Below are positions 28,205 through 38,364 of a stretch of DNA of 64,000 nucleotides, in pieces. Under the pieces are notes generated by a model. That model saw only the letters and a list, made by a program, of their open reading frames with translations, did not search any database and was not told the DNA's origin. The DNA is from Paenibacillus sp. 453mf. GTDB lineage: Bacteria; Bacillota; Bacilli; Paenibacillales; Paenibacillaceae. A program made the position numbers and the translations under genes. Position 1 is the first letter of the stretch. Each line of letters opens with the position of its first letter. The stretch covers positions 62,001 through 126,000 of the forward strand of contig NZ_FPAC01000001.1 of the NCBI RefSeq assembly GCF_900116105.1, read 5' to 3'.

Positions 28205-28268
28205 CAACAGAAGGGGGTTAAGATCCGGATTAGAACGAAATGGGTAAAAAAATAGCTCATTTTAGAAA

Positions 28269-28282
28269 TGTAAGCGATTTTA
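28269..28282 (+). promoter_or_regulatory. cre-like site 2
   Basis: TGTAAGCGATTTTA matches 13 of 14 cre positions. It is 36 bases before the first start codon of the operon, a position suited to CcpA roadblock repression. Confidence 0.55.
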
Positions 28283-28317
28283 TGGACTTGTCTATACGGA
28301 TAGGAGTGAAATAAGCT

Positions 28318-29280
28318 ATGGAACCGAAGACTGTAAACCCAGCCTTGCCGGAGATGAACATTGCGAGGAAGAGTAAACGGAGAACCATCCTCTATCTCCT
28401 GCGCAAAGACTGGCAGCTCTATTCCCTATTAATCTTGCCGATTCTGTACTTGCTCATATTCAAATATGGGCCAATGATCGGTAATGTCATCGCTTTTAGA
28501 AGATTTGTGCCTGGGGGCAGCATCTTTGGAGAGCAGTGGGTTGGACTCCATTACTTCCGAATGTTTACCGAGGACCCGACCTTCTGGAGAGTATTCAGCA
28601 ATACGCTCATCCTGGGCGGACTTACAATGCTGTTGACCTTCCCAATGCCGATCGTGTTCGCACTTCTGCTCAATGAGGTCAAGAACAAGAAGTTTAAGAA
28701 GTTTGTTCAAACGGCTTCGTACTTACCGCACTTTTTATCCATTGTCATTGTAGCAGGGATGATCTTACAGCTGACGGCTTTGAATGGTTCGATCAACTCA
28801 CTGATCCAATTTTTCGGTGGAGACCCGATCAACTTTATGCAGCAGGCCGATTGGTTCCGCACCATTTATGTCACATCTGAAATATGGCAGGGGATGGGCT
28901 GGGGTGCAATTCTGTATCTTGCTGCGCTAACGACCATTGATGATTCCCTCTATGAGGCAGCCCGAATTGATGGCGCTAACAGATGGAAACAGACGCTGCA
29001 TGTAACGATTCCCGGAATATTACCTACCATCGTTACCGTATTGATTCTGAACATGGGCAGCTTCCTGGCTGTCGGCTTTGAGAAGATTCTACTCCTGTAC
29101 AATCCGCTGATTTACGAGACATCCGACGTGATCTCGACTTATCTGTATCGCGTAGGTCTTGGATCCAGTAACTTCAGCTACGCGACAGCGATCGGATTAT
29201 TCGAATCCGTCATCGGACTTGTTCTTGTATTATCCGTCAATGCGATCTCACGCAAGGTGACGGAAAGAAGCTTATGGTAA
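28318..29280 (+). CDS. lplB: Aldouronate/oligosaccharide ABC permease, LplB type
   Basis: 320 residues with six membrane helices and the permease EAA loop (LYEAARIDGANRWKQTLHVTIPG). N-terminal sequence KDWQLYSLLILPILYLLIFKYGPM is typical of LplB-like CUT1 permeases of Paenibacillus. With the next two genes it forms an importer. GH67 alpha-glucuronidase in the same cluster points to methylglucuronoxylose oligomers as substrate, as in the characterised aldouronate operon of Paenibacillus JDR-2. AGGAGTG lies before the ATG. Confidence 0.88.
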   Translation: MEPKTVNPALPEMNIARKSKRRTILYLLRKDWQLYSLLILPILYLLIFKYGPMIGNVIAFRRFVPGGSIFGEQWVGLHYFRMFTEDPTFWRVFSNTLILGGLTMLLTFPMPIVFALLLNEVKNKKFKKFVQTASYLPHFLSIVIVAGMILQLTALNGSINSLIQFFGGDPINFMQQADWFRTIYVTSEIWQGMGWGAILYLAALTTIDDSLYEAARIDGANRWKQTLHVTIPGILPTIVTVLILNMGSFLAVGFEKILLLYNPLIYETSDVISTYLYRVGLGSSNFSYATAIGLFESVIGLVLVLSVNAISRKVTERSLW

Positions 29281-29292
29281 GGAGGCAGCCAC

Positions 29293-30165
29293 ATGAAGGA
29301 ATCTGTATCGTATAAGGTCTTTAAGATATTTAACGCATCGGCTCTTATATTCATCGTGTTTATTACCCTGTATCCTTTTCTCAACGTTGTTGCTCAATCT
29401 TTTAGTAGTGAAGCCTATATCAATTCTGGTCAGGTCAATCTGATTCCAAGAGGATTCAATATTGAAACCTATAAGAAAGTTGCAAGCGATTCCATGTTCT
29501 GGACCAACTATAAGAACACCATTATATATGCTGTCGTCGGAACTCTGATATCGATGTTCTTGACTACGATCTTTGCTTATGCCTTATCCAGAAAACGGCT
29601 GATGGGACGCAAATTTCTGACGGTGTTCGCAGTGTTCACGATGTTCTTTAACGGCGGTTTGATTCCGAACTATGTACTGATCAACACACTCGGAATGGCG
29701 AACTCCATGTGGGCGATTGTTCTGCCAGGAGCGATTAGCATCTACAACATGCTTATTATGAAATCCTTCTTTGAGAATATGCCGGAGGAGCTGGAGGAAG
29801 CGGCCTCGATCGATGGACTGAACACATACGGGATATTGCTTCGCATTGTACTTCCGTTAAGTAAAGCTGTACTTGCTACCATGATCCTCTTCTATGCGGT
29901 AGCGCATTGGAACTCTTGGTTCCCTGCCTTTATCTATCTGGATAAGAAAGAGCTGTTCCCTGTCACCATCTATCTGCGGAACATGATCGCTGCGGCGACA
30001 GGCGGTGCAGCAGTCGGTGCAACTTCTGCGGATAATCTGACTCAGATATCAGCAAACATTAAATCGGTGACCATGGTTCTTACCATTTTGCCTATACTGA
30101 CGATTTACCCTTTCGTTCAAAAGTACTTTGTTTCTGGTGTCATGCTCGGATCTGTCAAAGGGTAA
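29293..30165 (+). CDS. ytcP: Aldouronate/oligosaccharide ABC permease, YtcP/LplC type
   Basis: 290 residues, six membrane helices, EAA loop LEEAASIDGLNTYGILLRIVLP and the terminal KYFVSGVMLGSVKG found in YtcP/LplC permeases. It pairs with the preceding permease, 12 bases away, with AAGGAGG spanning the junction. Both permeases lack an ATPase in this cluster; CUT1 systems of this type share one MsmX-like ATPase encoded elsewhere. Confidence 0.88.
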   Translation: MKESVSYKVFKIFNASALIFIVFITLYPFLNVVAQSFSSEAYINSGQVNLIPRGFNIETYKKVASDSMFWTNYKNTIIYAVVGTLISMFLTTIFAYALSRKRLMGRKFLTVFAVFTMFFNGGLIPNYVLINTLGMANSMWAIVLPGAISIYNMLIMKSFFENMPEELEEAASIDGLNTYGILLRIVLPLSKAVLATMILFYAVAHWNSWFPAFIYLDKKELFPVTIYLRNMIAAATGGAAVGATSADNLTQISANIKSVTMVLTILPILTIYPFVQKYFVSGVMLGSVKG

Positions 30166-30240
30166 GAATCGTTATTTCTCGGTCACAATCACTTAGGAAA
30201 CCACAAATTGCGGGATTACAAATCTTAGGGGGAGTATAAG

Positions 30241-31860
30241 ATGAAGAAAAAATGGAGTAAAGTAGTGCTCACCGGATTGCTGAGCTTGTCTCTGGCTGCA
30301 TGCAGCAACGGCCTTGGCACTCAGGAAGCGGAAGTTCAGAACAAAGGTGCAATGGAGTCTTATGCAGTAGGCGATACCTTCAAGGCAACCGAACCATTTA
30401 ACCTATCGATTATGTACAACGACAATCCGGCTTACCCGATCAAGCAAGATTGGATGCTATTTAAGAAAATTACGGAAATCACAGGGGTGACGCTGGAGCC
30501 TACCATTGTACCGATGAGTGATTACAGTCAGAAGCGTTCACTACTCATCAGCTCCGGAGATGCGCCGCTCATTATTCCTAAGACCTATCCTGGAGAAGAA
30601 GCTCCGTTCGTCTCTTCTGGCGCAGCACTACCTGTAAGCGATTACGTCGATTTGATGCCGAACTACAAGGATAAAGTTGAGAAATGGGGTCTTGAAGACG
30701 AGCTTGAGGGACTCAAGCAAGAGGACGGAAAATATTATGTGCTTCCTGGTCTCCATGAAGAAGTATGGCCAGACTATACACTTATTGTGAGAACCGACAT
30801 TTTTGAGAAGCATAATATCGCCATTCCGACAACCTGGGAGGAGCTGTATACAGCACTTAAGCAGTTGAAGGAGGAGTACCCGGACTCCATTCCATTCTCT
30901 GACCGCTTCAAATTCAACAGCACGTTGAATATTGCTGCGACCGGATTTGGTACAAAAGGCGGCTGGGGCTTCGGCAACGGACTTACCTATAAGGAAGATC
31001 AGGATGAATTCGTATATACAGCAACTACACCAGAGTATAAAGAAATGCTGGAGTACTTCAACAAGCTGGTAGAGGAAGGCCTTCTGGACAAAGAAAGCTT
31101 CACTCAGGATGATGAACAGGCGATTCAAAAGTTCGTATCCGGCAAATCTTTTGTAATCAACGGCAACTCTCAAACGGTTGTTATGCATCGTAACGATATG
31201 GATAAGACACTCGGTAAAGATAACTATTCCATCTCCAAGATTACCGTGCCGGGCGGTCCAGCAGGGCAGCTCATGTCCGGTTCAAGACTTGAGAATGGTG
31301 TTATGATCTCTTCCAAAGCGAAAGAAAGCGAGAACTTTGAAGCCATCATTCAGTTCATTGACTGGCTGTACTATAGTGACGAAGGTCAGGAATTTGCGAA
31401 GTGGGGCGTAGAGGGCGAGACTTTCACTAAGGAAAATGGTGTTCGTAAGCTTGTAGACGATATTAATTATAATGGTCTGAACCCGGATGGAACTAAAGAT
31501 CTGCGTATTGATTACGGATTCTCCGGCGGTGTATTTGCTTACGGAGGTACGACGGATCTGCTCCATTCCATGTTCAGTGAAGAAGAGCTTAAATTCCAGA
31601 ACGATATGAAGGAAGTCAAGGATGTTGTTCCTGCAGAACCGCCAATTCCATATTCCGTTGAAGAGCGCGAAAGAGTTACGCTGCTCAGCACTCCGCTTAA
31701 GGATTACACAGATCAAAATACGTTCAAATTCATTCTTGGCGAGCGTGATCTAGCTGAATTTGATACATTCGTCTCGGAGCTGGAGAGCCAAGGCGTGTCT
31801 CAATATCTAGAAATTGCAAATGAGACATACAAGGAATATAAAGCACAGGCTGGTGAATAA
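30241..31860 (+). CDS. lplA: Oligosaccharide-binding lipoprotein of the ABC importer
   Basis: 539-residue solute-binding protein. The signal peptide ends in lipobox LAAC (Cys about 21), so it is a membrane-anchored lipoprotein. Body motifs such as FNLSIMYNDNPAYPIKQD and GGWGFGNGLTYKED fit the LplA-type large binding proteins of CUT1 importers. It captures the oligosaccharide outside the cell and delivers it to the two permeases just upstream. A G/C-rich hairpin after the gene probably stabilises or partly terminates this mRNA before the downstream genes. Confidence 0.9.
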   Translation: MKKKWSKVVLTGLLSLSLAACSNGLGTQEAEVQNKGAMESYAVGDTFKATEPFNLSIMYNDNPAYPIKQDWMLFKKITEITGVTLEPTIVPMSDYSQKRSLLISSGDAPLIIPKTYPGEEAPFVSSGAALPVSDYVDLMPNYKDKVEKWGLEDELEGLKQEDGKYYVLPGLHEEVWPDYTLIVRTDIFEKHNIAIPTTWEELYTALKQLKEEYPDSIPFSDRFKFNSTLNIAATGFGTKGGWGFGNGLTYKEDQDEFVYTATTPEYKEMLEYFNKLVEEGLLDKESFTQDDEQAIQKFVSGKSFVINGNSQTVVMHRNDMDKTLGKDNYSISKITVPGGPAGQLMSGSRLENGVMISSKAKESENFEAIIQFIDWLYYSDEGQEFAKWGVEGETFTKENGVRKLVDDINYNGLNPDGTKDLRIDYGFSGGVFAYGGTTDLLHSMFSEEELKFQNDMKEVKDVVPAEPPIPYSVEERERVTLLSTPLKDYTDQNTFKFILGERDLAEFDTFVSELESQGVSQYLEIANETYKEYKAQAGE

Positions 31861-31890
31861 AAGCTCTGGTGAGTAAAAGCTGATGTTATA

Positions 31891-31932
31891 GCAGGAGGCT
31901 GCCGTTTCGCCTACGAAAAGGCAGCCTCCTGT
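31891..31932 (+). terminator. Hairpin between transporter and downstream genes
   Basis: A 12-base perfect stem, CAGGAGGCTGCC with GGCAGCCTCCTG, with little T-tract after it (GTATTG). It is better seen as a partial terminator or mRNA-stabilising hairpin. Confidence 0.7.
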
Positions 31933-31976
31933 ATTGTGGATGAGAAAACAGCAAATCAAGGTACTGGAGAGTGAGA

Positions 31977-32780
31977 ATGTTGGATATCACGGTACAGGAT
32001 GTAATTAGCAGCTTGGAGAAGCCGGCCTCAGCGCTTGAATCCACAGTAGACAAGATTGTATGCGGCCGTTCGGATGAGCTCGTCCAGGGTATTGCAGTCT
32101 CCTTCTCCGCATCTTATGAAGCATTAGAAAGAGCGGCAGAGCTTGGGGCCAACCTGTTTATTACCCATGAAGGCCTGTTCTACAGTCATCACGATGGAGC
32201 ACATGACATGCTGAAGGCAGATCCGGTATACCAAGCGAAGCAAGCGCTTATTGAGTCGCGGCAACTTACAGTATATCGATTTCATGATTATCCGCACCGA
32301 TATAATCCTGATGAAATTACAGATGGGCTGATTGAAGCGATTGGATATGCTGGATATCTAGTCCGTCATTTGTCTTCAGCATCCATTATTTATCTACCAG
32401 CAGGTCAAACGGTACGGCAAATTACAGAACATATAAAGTCGAAGCTTCAGCTCTCGTATGTCAGAGTTATTGGAAATATGGAGATGATGTGCGAACGCAT
32501 AGGCATCGCTGTAGGATACAGAGGTGGAGGTCCGCACCTGATTCCCATGTACGAGAATGAACAATTGCAGCTCATTATTGCAGGTGAGGGTCCGGAATGG
32601 GAGACCCCCGAATATATACGGGATGCATTAGCCCTAGGAGGCAGCAAGTCTCTTATCCTCACAGGCCATGCGGCCAGTGAGGAGCCGGGTATGAAGCGAA
32701 TTGCAGACAGAATCAGTCAACGATTCCCGAATGTGCCGGTTCACTTTATTCCAGCTGCCCCCATCTTTCAGGTGGTATAA
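31977..32780 (+). CDS. Nif3-like dinuclear metal-binding protein
   Basis: 267 residues. The family blocks are present: VQGIAVSFSASYEALERAAE, NLFITHEGLFYS, YRFHDYPHRYN and the late His-containing LILTGHAASEEPGMKRIADR. Nif3/YqfO proteins form metal-bound toroidal hexamers of unknown biochemical role. This copy is shorter than YqfO because it lacks the inserted middle domain. It lies inside a sugar-uptake operon, between the transporter and the GntR gene, which suggests a role in handling the imported uronic sugar; that is inference. ATG 31977 has GGAG 7 bases upstream. Confidence 0.82.
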   Translation: MLDITVQDVISSLEKPASALESTVDKIVCGRSDELVQGIAVSFSASYEALERAAELGANLFITHEGLFYSHHDGAHDMLKADPVYQAKQALIESRQLTVYRFHDYPHRYNPDEITDGLIEAIGYAGYLVRHLSSASIIYLPAGQTVRQITEHIKSKLQLSYVRVIGNMEMMCERIGIAVGYRGGGPHLIPMYENEQLQLIIAGEGPEWETPEYIRDALALGGSKSLILTGHAASEEPGMKRIADRISQRFPNVPVHFIPAAPIFQVV

Positions 32781-32821
32781 CAAGGACGGAACCAAATAGC
32801 TTCGAAGAAAGAGGTAACAGT

Positions 32822-33496
32822 ATGTCGACTGAGCAGAAGATCAAAGGCTCAACCAGAGCCTACTCCTATGATTTATTGAAGGATCGCATTCTTCGTCTTG
32901 AGCTTCCGCCAGGGACGAAGATCTCTGAGAAGGAAATTGCGGATGAGCTGAACGTAAGCAGAACCCCGGTACGCGAGGCATTTATGAAGCTTGCCGAAGA
33001 GGAACTGCTCGATATTATTCCCCAGAGCGGAACCCTTGTCTCCCGTATTCATCTGGCTCATGTGGAGGAAGGCAGATTCATTCGGGAGAAGCTGGAGAAG
33101 GAAATCGTCGAGCTGTGCTGTGAGCACTTCCCCGAGGAGTTTAAATTCAAGCTGGAGACGAATATTGCGATGCAGGATGTATGCGCAGATAAGAAGAACT
33201 ATCAAAAGCTGTTTGAACTCGATGAAGAATTTCACCAAATCCTGTTTCATGGCACGGGGAAGCAGAGAACCTGGAGGATGCTCCAGCAGCTAAACATTCA
33301 TTTTAATCGTTTGAGACTGCTACGGTTGCTGTCGGATTCCAACTGGGGGAACATTATTTCACAGCACAAGCAGATCTATCGCCTGATTGTGAACAAGGAG
33401 ACCGAGCAGGCCAGAAAGATGATGGAGAATCATCTGCGTCTGGTCGTTGTTGATCAGGATATATTGCGTGAGAAATACCCGCATTATTTTGTGTGA
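32822..33496 (+). CDS. GntR-family (FadR/FCD type) regulator
   Basis: 224 residues. The N-terminal winged HTH (GTKISEKEIADELNVSRTPVREAFMKL) and an all-helical FCD effector domain with FELDEEFHQILFHGTG and a late QHKQIYRLI are visible, consistent with a metal-binding ligand pocket. FCD regulators usually sense organic acids such as uronates. It is placed between Nif3-like and GH67 genes, so it probably controls this operon, perhaps through the palindromes at 28054-28074. AAGAGG precedes the ATG. Confidence 0.9.
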   Translation: MSTEQKIKGSTRAYSYDLLKDRILRLELPPGTKISEKEIADELNVSRTPVREAFMKLAEEELLDIIPQSGTLVSRIHLAHVEEGRFIREKLEKEIVELCCEHFPEEFKFKLETNIAMQDVCADKKNYQKLFELDEEFHQILFHGTGKQRTWRMLQQLNIHFNRLRLLRLLSDSNWGNIISQHKQIYRLIVNKETEQARKMMENHLRLVVVDQDILREKYPHYFV

Positions 33497-33553
33497 GGAA
33501 TGTTCTAGGCTTGGCATAAATTAGAGCAAGATAAGGGAGAGGAGTTTCACGTC

Positions 33554-35632
33554 ATGGCACAGATCACACAGCTTCCACACTCTGCTGCAGACCGCGGCTG
33601 GCTTAGATACGAGAGGAAGGCATCCTGGCAGGGTACTTTTGAAATGTCGAAAATTGTAAGTATGGATCGTTCACAAATTACAGAGTCAGCCATTCGGGAA
33701 TTGCAATATGGTATTTCGGAAATGTTCGGTGTATTGCCTGAAGTGCTGAATTTAAGGGATACCATAACTACAGGCTGTATTCGTCTTGCTGTCTCTGATG
33801 AAGATTTGCCACAAGAGCTTGGTGCAGCTTCATGGGCGCAAGAGCTGAACGAAGAAGGATATGTCCTTAAGTCTTTTTCGGATAACAATGCTGCAGTAAA
33901 CTCTCTTTATGTTGTGGGAAAGACCGATAAAGGATTGCTGTATGGAACATTCCACTTGCTTCGCCTGCTTCAGATGGGAGAGGATCTAAGGGAGATCCAC
34001 ATCATGGAGAATCCGAAGAACCAGCTGAGAATGATGAACCATTGGGACAATATGGACGGTTCCATTGAACGAGGTTATGCGGGTAAATCCATCTTCTTCA
34101 AGGACAATCAATTTGTTAATGATGATGCACGAATTCGTGATTATGCCCGGCTGATGGCCTCGATTGGAATCAATGGAATTTCGATTAACAATGTGAACGT
34201 GCATGAGGTGGAGACAAGGCTGATCACACCGGAATATTTGCCGGATGTGGCGATAGTGGCAGGGATCTTTAGAGCATATGGTATTAAGACGTTCCTTAGC
34301 GCCAATTATGCCAGCCCAATTCAGCTTGCAGGGATAGCTACGGCTGATCCGCTCGATGAGAAGGTTGCTGCTTGGTGGAAGGATAAAGCACAGGAAATAT
34401 ATAGCTACATACCTGATTTTGGGGGCTTTGTCGTCAAGGCTGATTCTGAGGGCCGTCCTGGACCGTTTACATATAACCGGACACATGCCGACGGTTCCAA
34501 TATGCTGGCTGAGGCACTGGAGCCCTACGGAGGCATCGTTATTTGGAGATGTTTTGTCTACAACTGCCGCCAGGACTGGAGAGACCGCAAGACAGATCGG
34601 GCCCGCGCCGCGTACGATCATTTCAAGCCGCTTGACGGACAGTTCAAGGATAATGTGATTCTTCAAATCAAGAACGGACCGATGGACTTTCAGGCTCGGG
34701 AAGGGGTGTCTCCGCTTCTCGGGGCGATGCCGCATACGAACCAGGTTCTGGAGTTCCAGATCACACAGGAATATACCGGCCAGCAAAGACATCTATGCTA
34801 CCTGATTCCACAGTGGAAGGAAATTCTTGATTTTGATACTTACGCGAATGGAGCGGGATCTGAGATCAAGAAGGTCGCTTCAGGTGAATTGTATCCTTAT
34901 AAATACAGCGGAATTACGGCCGTAATTAATGTAGGTGATGATCATAACTGGACAGGTCACACCCTTGCGCAGGCAAATTTATATGGCTACGGCCGGTTGA
35001 CCTGGAATCCGGATTTAGCTGAAGAGCAGATTACATCAGAATGGATTAAGCAAACCTTTGGCTCGAATTCTGCAGTGCTTGAGGCTGTAAGTTCGATGCT
35101 TCAGGATTCCTGGCCCATTTATGAGAGCTACACTTCACCGCTTGGCGTAGGCTGGATGGTCAATCCGGAGCATCATTATGGACCCAATGTAGATGGCTAT
35201 GAATATTCGATGTGGGGAACATATCATTTTGCGGATTGCCATGGCATCGGTGTTAATCGGACAGTTAAGAATGGTACCGGATATACAGCGCAATATTTCC
35301 CGGAAAATGCTCAGATGTATGAATCGCTTGCGACTTGTCCGGATGAACTGCTGCTCTTCTTCCATCATGTGCCGTATACGCATGTGCTTCACTCCGGCAA
35401 AACGGTCATTCAGCACATTTATGACACTCACTTTGCAGGAGTGGAAGGTGTTGAAACGTTGATTGAGCGCTGGAGTAAGCTTGAGGGAGTGATAGATTCC
35501 GAGCGCTATCAGGGGGTAATGAAGCGTCTGGAAGGACAGCTTGCTCATTCAAAGGAATGGAGAGACATCATCAATACTTATTTCTATCGTAAATCAGGAA
35601 TTGCAGATGAGCTAGAACGTACAATTTATTAG
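33554..35632 (+). CDS. aguA: GH67 alpha-glucuronidase
   Basis: 692 residues, normal length for GH67. It removes (4-O-methyl)glucuronic acid from the non-reducing end of xylo-oligomers. Family blocks are [25 protein letters not shown] sequence near residue 155, [23 protein letters not shown] and [10 protein letters not shown]. Glu about 299, Asp about 378 and Glu about 406 share one offset from catalytic E285/D364/E392 that I recall for the Geobacillus enzyme. No signal peptide, as expected for an intracellular enzyme fed by the upstream importer. GGGAGAGGAG lies before the ATG. Confidence 0.95.
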   Translation: MAQITQLPHSAADRGWLRYERKASWQGTFEMSKIVSMDRSQITESAIRELQYGISEMFGVLPEVLNLRDTITTGCIRLAVSDEDLPQELGAASWAQELNEEGYVLKSFSDNNAAVNSLYVVGKTDKGLLYGTFHLLRLLQMGEDLREIHIMENPKNQLRMMNHWDNMDGSIERGYAGKSIFFKDNQFVNDDARIRDYARLMASIGINGISINNVNVHEVETRLITPEYLPDVAIVAGIFRAYGIKTFLSANYASPIQLAGIATADPLDEKVAAWWKDKAQEIYSYIPDFGGFVVKADSEGRPGPFTYNRTHADGSNMLAEALEPYGGIVIWRCFVYNCRQDWRDRKTDRARAAYDHFKPLDGQFKDNVILQIKNGPMDFQAREGVSPLLGAMPHTNQVLEFQITQEYTGQQRHLCYLIPQWKEILDFDTYANGAGSEIKKVASGELYPYKYSGITAVINVGDDHNWTGHTLAQANLYGYGRLTWNPDLAEEQITSEWIKQTFGSNSAVLEAVSSMLQDSWPIYESYTSPLGVGWMVNPEHHYGPNVDGYEYSMWGTYHFADCHGIGVNRTVKNGTGYTAQYFPENAQMYESLATCPDELLLFFHHVPYTHVLHSGKTVIQHIYDTHFAGVEGVETLIERWSKLEGVIDSERYQGVMKRLEGQLAHSKEWRDIINTYFYRKSGIADELERTIY

Positions 35633-35755
35633 GATTGAAGGAACGTCTCTGCTTCAGGATTTTGCCTAATTCGATATTATGATGTTTTTAGATGACAAGA
35701 ACATTAATACTTTAATAAGAGTCGATAAAATGCGGCTTTTCGTATTATCAGGTTA

Positions 35756-36112
35756 GCCAGTAATTACTGGATTCGGCAGCATGAATTCGTTACGGGGATT
35801 TTTGTGCAGGCGAAGTTAAACAGCAGAGCCTTACTGGAGCAAGTGTTTCCGGGATATAAACAGGTATTTTCGAATGTGTTTTCTGCAACGTCATTGAGAG
35901 TGCTGTCCCATTGTTTAGAGGGAGATACAGCAGATTGGATTGAGGTCATTCAGAAAAGCACAGGGAGATCACGATCCAAGGCGAATGAAAAGGCCAGAAA
36001 ACTAGAGGAAGTGCTGATTGACTGGAACGAGACATGGCGCAGTCCCACTCAAAACCAGGCGTTTCAAGGGATGGTCACTTTATTGCTGACAATGATCCAA
36101 CAGCTGGACTAA
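35756..36112 (+). pseudogene. IS110-family transposase fragment
   Basis: About 118 codons without a proper start, reading NYWIRQHEFVTG, then LLEQVFPGYKQVFSNVFSA, TSLRVLSHCL and QAFQGMVTLLLTM. These blocks resemble the part between the DEDD and Transposase_20 domains of IS110-family transposases. Both ends of the gene are missing. It lies 120 bases past the GH67 gene and opposite in direction to the remnant at 36483. Confidence 0.65.
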
Positions 36113-36166
36113 CCCGAAAAGCAAATGCTTGAGGAAGGGGGAGCCCCACCAAGTCTAAACCATATT

Positions 36167-36205
36167 TAACCAAAACCTCCATAGGCGTGGAGGTTATTTG
36201 GGTTG
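36167..36205. other. Hairpin in the 36113-36482 gap
   Basis: AACCTCC and GGAGGTT pair, extended by AACCAAA with TTTGGGTT. It may be a terminator or an old element end. The rest of this gap shows no gene. Confidence 0.45.
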
Positions 36206-36482
36206 GTTGGAAAGTATATCACGAAAAAAGAAATCCACCGAAATTGACAAGAGCTTGATTACTTCAACGATTAGATAATTACCTAATTATATTTCAATCT
36301 ATATCAATAAGCTACTATGAAAATAACGCAGTGGTGGTCTGTAAATGATAGCACTTAAGAAGACACAGCTCGGCCGGTTTTTAAAAACGGGAGAGCGCCC
36401 CTGAAGGTTGCGGAGGTTAGACAGAATTAAAAAACCTCTGGTTCTGTGATTGTTACACTGTAACCTAGTCATACATGTTTTC

Positions 36483-36932
36483 TTAGAGCATGCTGAACAA
36501 TAGAATATTGTCTATGTTTATCAAAATAGTCTGGTCTAAGTATAAATACATTTCTTTACGAGTGAGAGCAACATGACATAAGCGACTATGTTTGCGCTCA
36601 CTTCTTTCCTTTTCACGCAGCAACACGCCTAGCATTGCACCTAGGTAGTTCTTAGAACCTCTTATCGATTGAGCAGCCCCTGTTAATCCAGATCTCAAGT
36701 ATTAATTATCCTTTTTGGCTTTTCACGATTTCCTTTTGCCTGAACTTTCTTTCCAGGAACACGTGTGATTCGCGCTAGTTAACTGGTTTCTAATAACTGT
36801 ACCGAGTTCAGTGAGGATTTTTTCGGTCATTCGAGTTGAAATCCCTGGGATGGAATCAAGTCGTTCGATCTCTTCTTGAAAAGAACTTAAACGTTGTACG
36901 ACTTCTCGATCAAGGTTATTGTGGGTTAGCAT
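36483..36932 (-). pseudogene. IS110-family transposase C-terminal remnant with in-frame stops
   Basis: One continuous minus-strand frame encodes LSSFQEEIERLDSIPGIS, MTEKILTELGT, SSGKRKS, then TGA, KAKKDN, TAA, and YLRSGLTGAAQ, IRGSKNYLGAML, LTRKEMYLYLD. This is the Transposase_20 half of an IS110-type transposase, where an intact copy would read through as KSAK..GN.YLRS. Two stop codons and internal loss show it is dead. No catalytic half is nearby in this orientation. Confidence 0.78.
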
Positions 36933-37077
36933 GCGATTTTGATATGTTGTTAGATGGAATTTGTTTCACACACTTCTATTTGGAAGTTAGACAATAAAAA
37001 AACTCTAAAAGCTAATCTCAATATGGAGTGTCATTTTAGAGAAATTTTATTTTGATTAGATAAAGGAGGGCATCATT

Positions 37078-37467
37078 TTGATCTATACCAGACAGGTTCT
37101 TATTTTAATATCTTCTTTATTGCTAATGAGTTTAATAGGTTGCCAAAATAATACTGAAATTGAAAGTTATCTCGCACCGGACTCCAATAGCTATGCTGTT
37201 TTTTTTATAGTTGAGGAGAAAAGTGATACCATTGTCGAAAATGAATTATTATCAGATTTATATATTGAAAATTTCCAATATATAAGTCAATTCGGAATAC
37301 TAAAATCCTCTACTGAAGATGCTAAGATAATAAGTGAAGAGTTGCTTATAGATGAATATCCAGCATATATCTTATTCAATTTCGAAGAAGCACTATTAAT
37401 TGAGCAAGATTATAATAAATTTAAACTTAGTCTAGTAGATATTATTGCCAGAGAGAGGTCGAGGTGA
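37078..37467 (+). CDS. Small AT-rich lipoprotein, unknown
   Basis: 129 residues from TTG 37078, which has AAAGGAGGG 7 bases upstream. The signal peptide ends with lipobox LIGC, so the protein should be lipid-anchored outside the membrane. The remainder is acidic with no recognised domain. Base composition is clearly richer in A+T than the neighbours and it sits between dead insertion-sequence and hydrolase remnants, which suggests acquisition by transfer. A good terminator follows at 37550. Confidence 0.65.
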   Translation: MIYTRQVLILISSLLLMSLIGCQNNTEIESYLAPDSNSYAVFFIVEEKSDTIVENELLSDLYIENFQYISQFGILKSSTEDAKIISEELLIDEYPAYILFNFEEALLIEQDYNKFKLSLVDIIARERSR

Positions 37468-37549
37468 TTCAAGAATAAATTGTATACATTAATAGTCGAT
37501 ACGCTCCAATTAAGTAGTAGAGTTGAATCATAAATAATTGGTCTAGATA

Positions 37550-37582
37550 CTCAGCTTGTATTAGTAAAGCTGAGTTTTTTTC
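37550..37582 (+). terminator. Intrinsic terminator
   Basis: CTCAGCTT and AAGCTGAG pair, followed by seven T, after the lipoprotein gene. The 37468-37756 stretch holds nothing else convincing. Confidence 0.82.
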
Positions 37583-37756
37583 GTTAAGCAACTGGTCAGA
37601 ATTCGATTGGTGAGAAACCATTTAATAACTCTGTATAGTGCTGATTGTTATAATAAGAAGAAGAGTAAGTAGGTGAATATAAAATTATTTACTCTATATA
37701 AAGAGTATCTAGAAGTCTATCTAACTAAGAACGTTAGGATCTACGCCAGCTAACTA

Positions 37757-38309
37757 TTCGTCGCCAGTGACTTAATGAATGAACAGCAATTAACCAAGGC
37801 AGAGACGCTATCCGCAATCAAGAAAATGGATTTGGCAGATTATCGGCTTCGAGCCATGCAAATACATAACCGAATATTCACCCGTAACCTCAGAAGACAA
37901 GAAGGAGCTCAGCAAATGGCTCAGTCTGGATTTTCAGAAGGTCTGGTCTGACCGGCTGCCCCGTTCAACAACACAGGATTATGTATCCATTATGGAGAAG
38001 CTGAACAGCAAATCTTACTTCTCGAAAGAGGTGCATCGATACCTTGATCCTGTTATGGAAGGACTCATGCGAGATTCCCGCAACCAAGAATGGCTCCAGC
38101 ATGCAGGGCAAAAAGGCGGCTCCACGATGTTTGTCCTGACGAATGCCATGTATGCGACGGATAAACAGGGAAATACGCTGGAGCTGGCTGTTTTTATAAC
38201 GGATCTTACCTGGAAGGAACAGACCAAGCTATCCCATAGTTTGAACAGCTTTCAATTAAAGCTGCTGACGGATGAGACGTTCCGGGAGTATCTAAAGGGG
38301 ATTAAATGA
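37757..38309 (+). pseudogene. Broken serine hydrolase (class A beta-lactamase-like)
   Basis: The last ~150 codons are open and read KYITEYSPVTSEDKKEL, WSDRLPRSTTQDYVSIM, HAGQKGGSTMFVLTNA and FITDLTWKEQTKLS. This fits a beta-lactamase-fold hydrolase including the KGG-type C-terminal motif. Upstream, LFVASDLMNEQQLTK and KMDLADYRLRAM continue the protein in another frame, with a shift near 37858. The N-terminal half with the SXXK nucleophile is absent and an in-frame stop lies before 37757. A 105-residue product from ATG 37992 would have no catalytic serine. Confidence 0.72.
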
Positions 38310-38364
38310 TCTGCTGGGGAAGGCAACGCCAGTGATGCTGTGATATTCTATGTAAAATAATTTA

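Noticed and set aside
35756..36932. A complete IS110 element between the two transposase fragments
   Set aside because: The fragments face opposite directions, both are truncated, and no matching ends were found, so only remnants are claimed.
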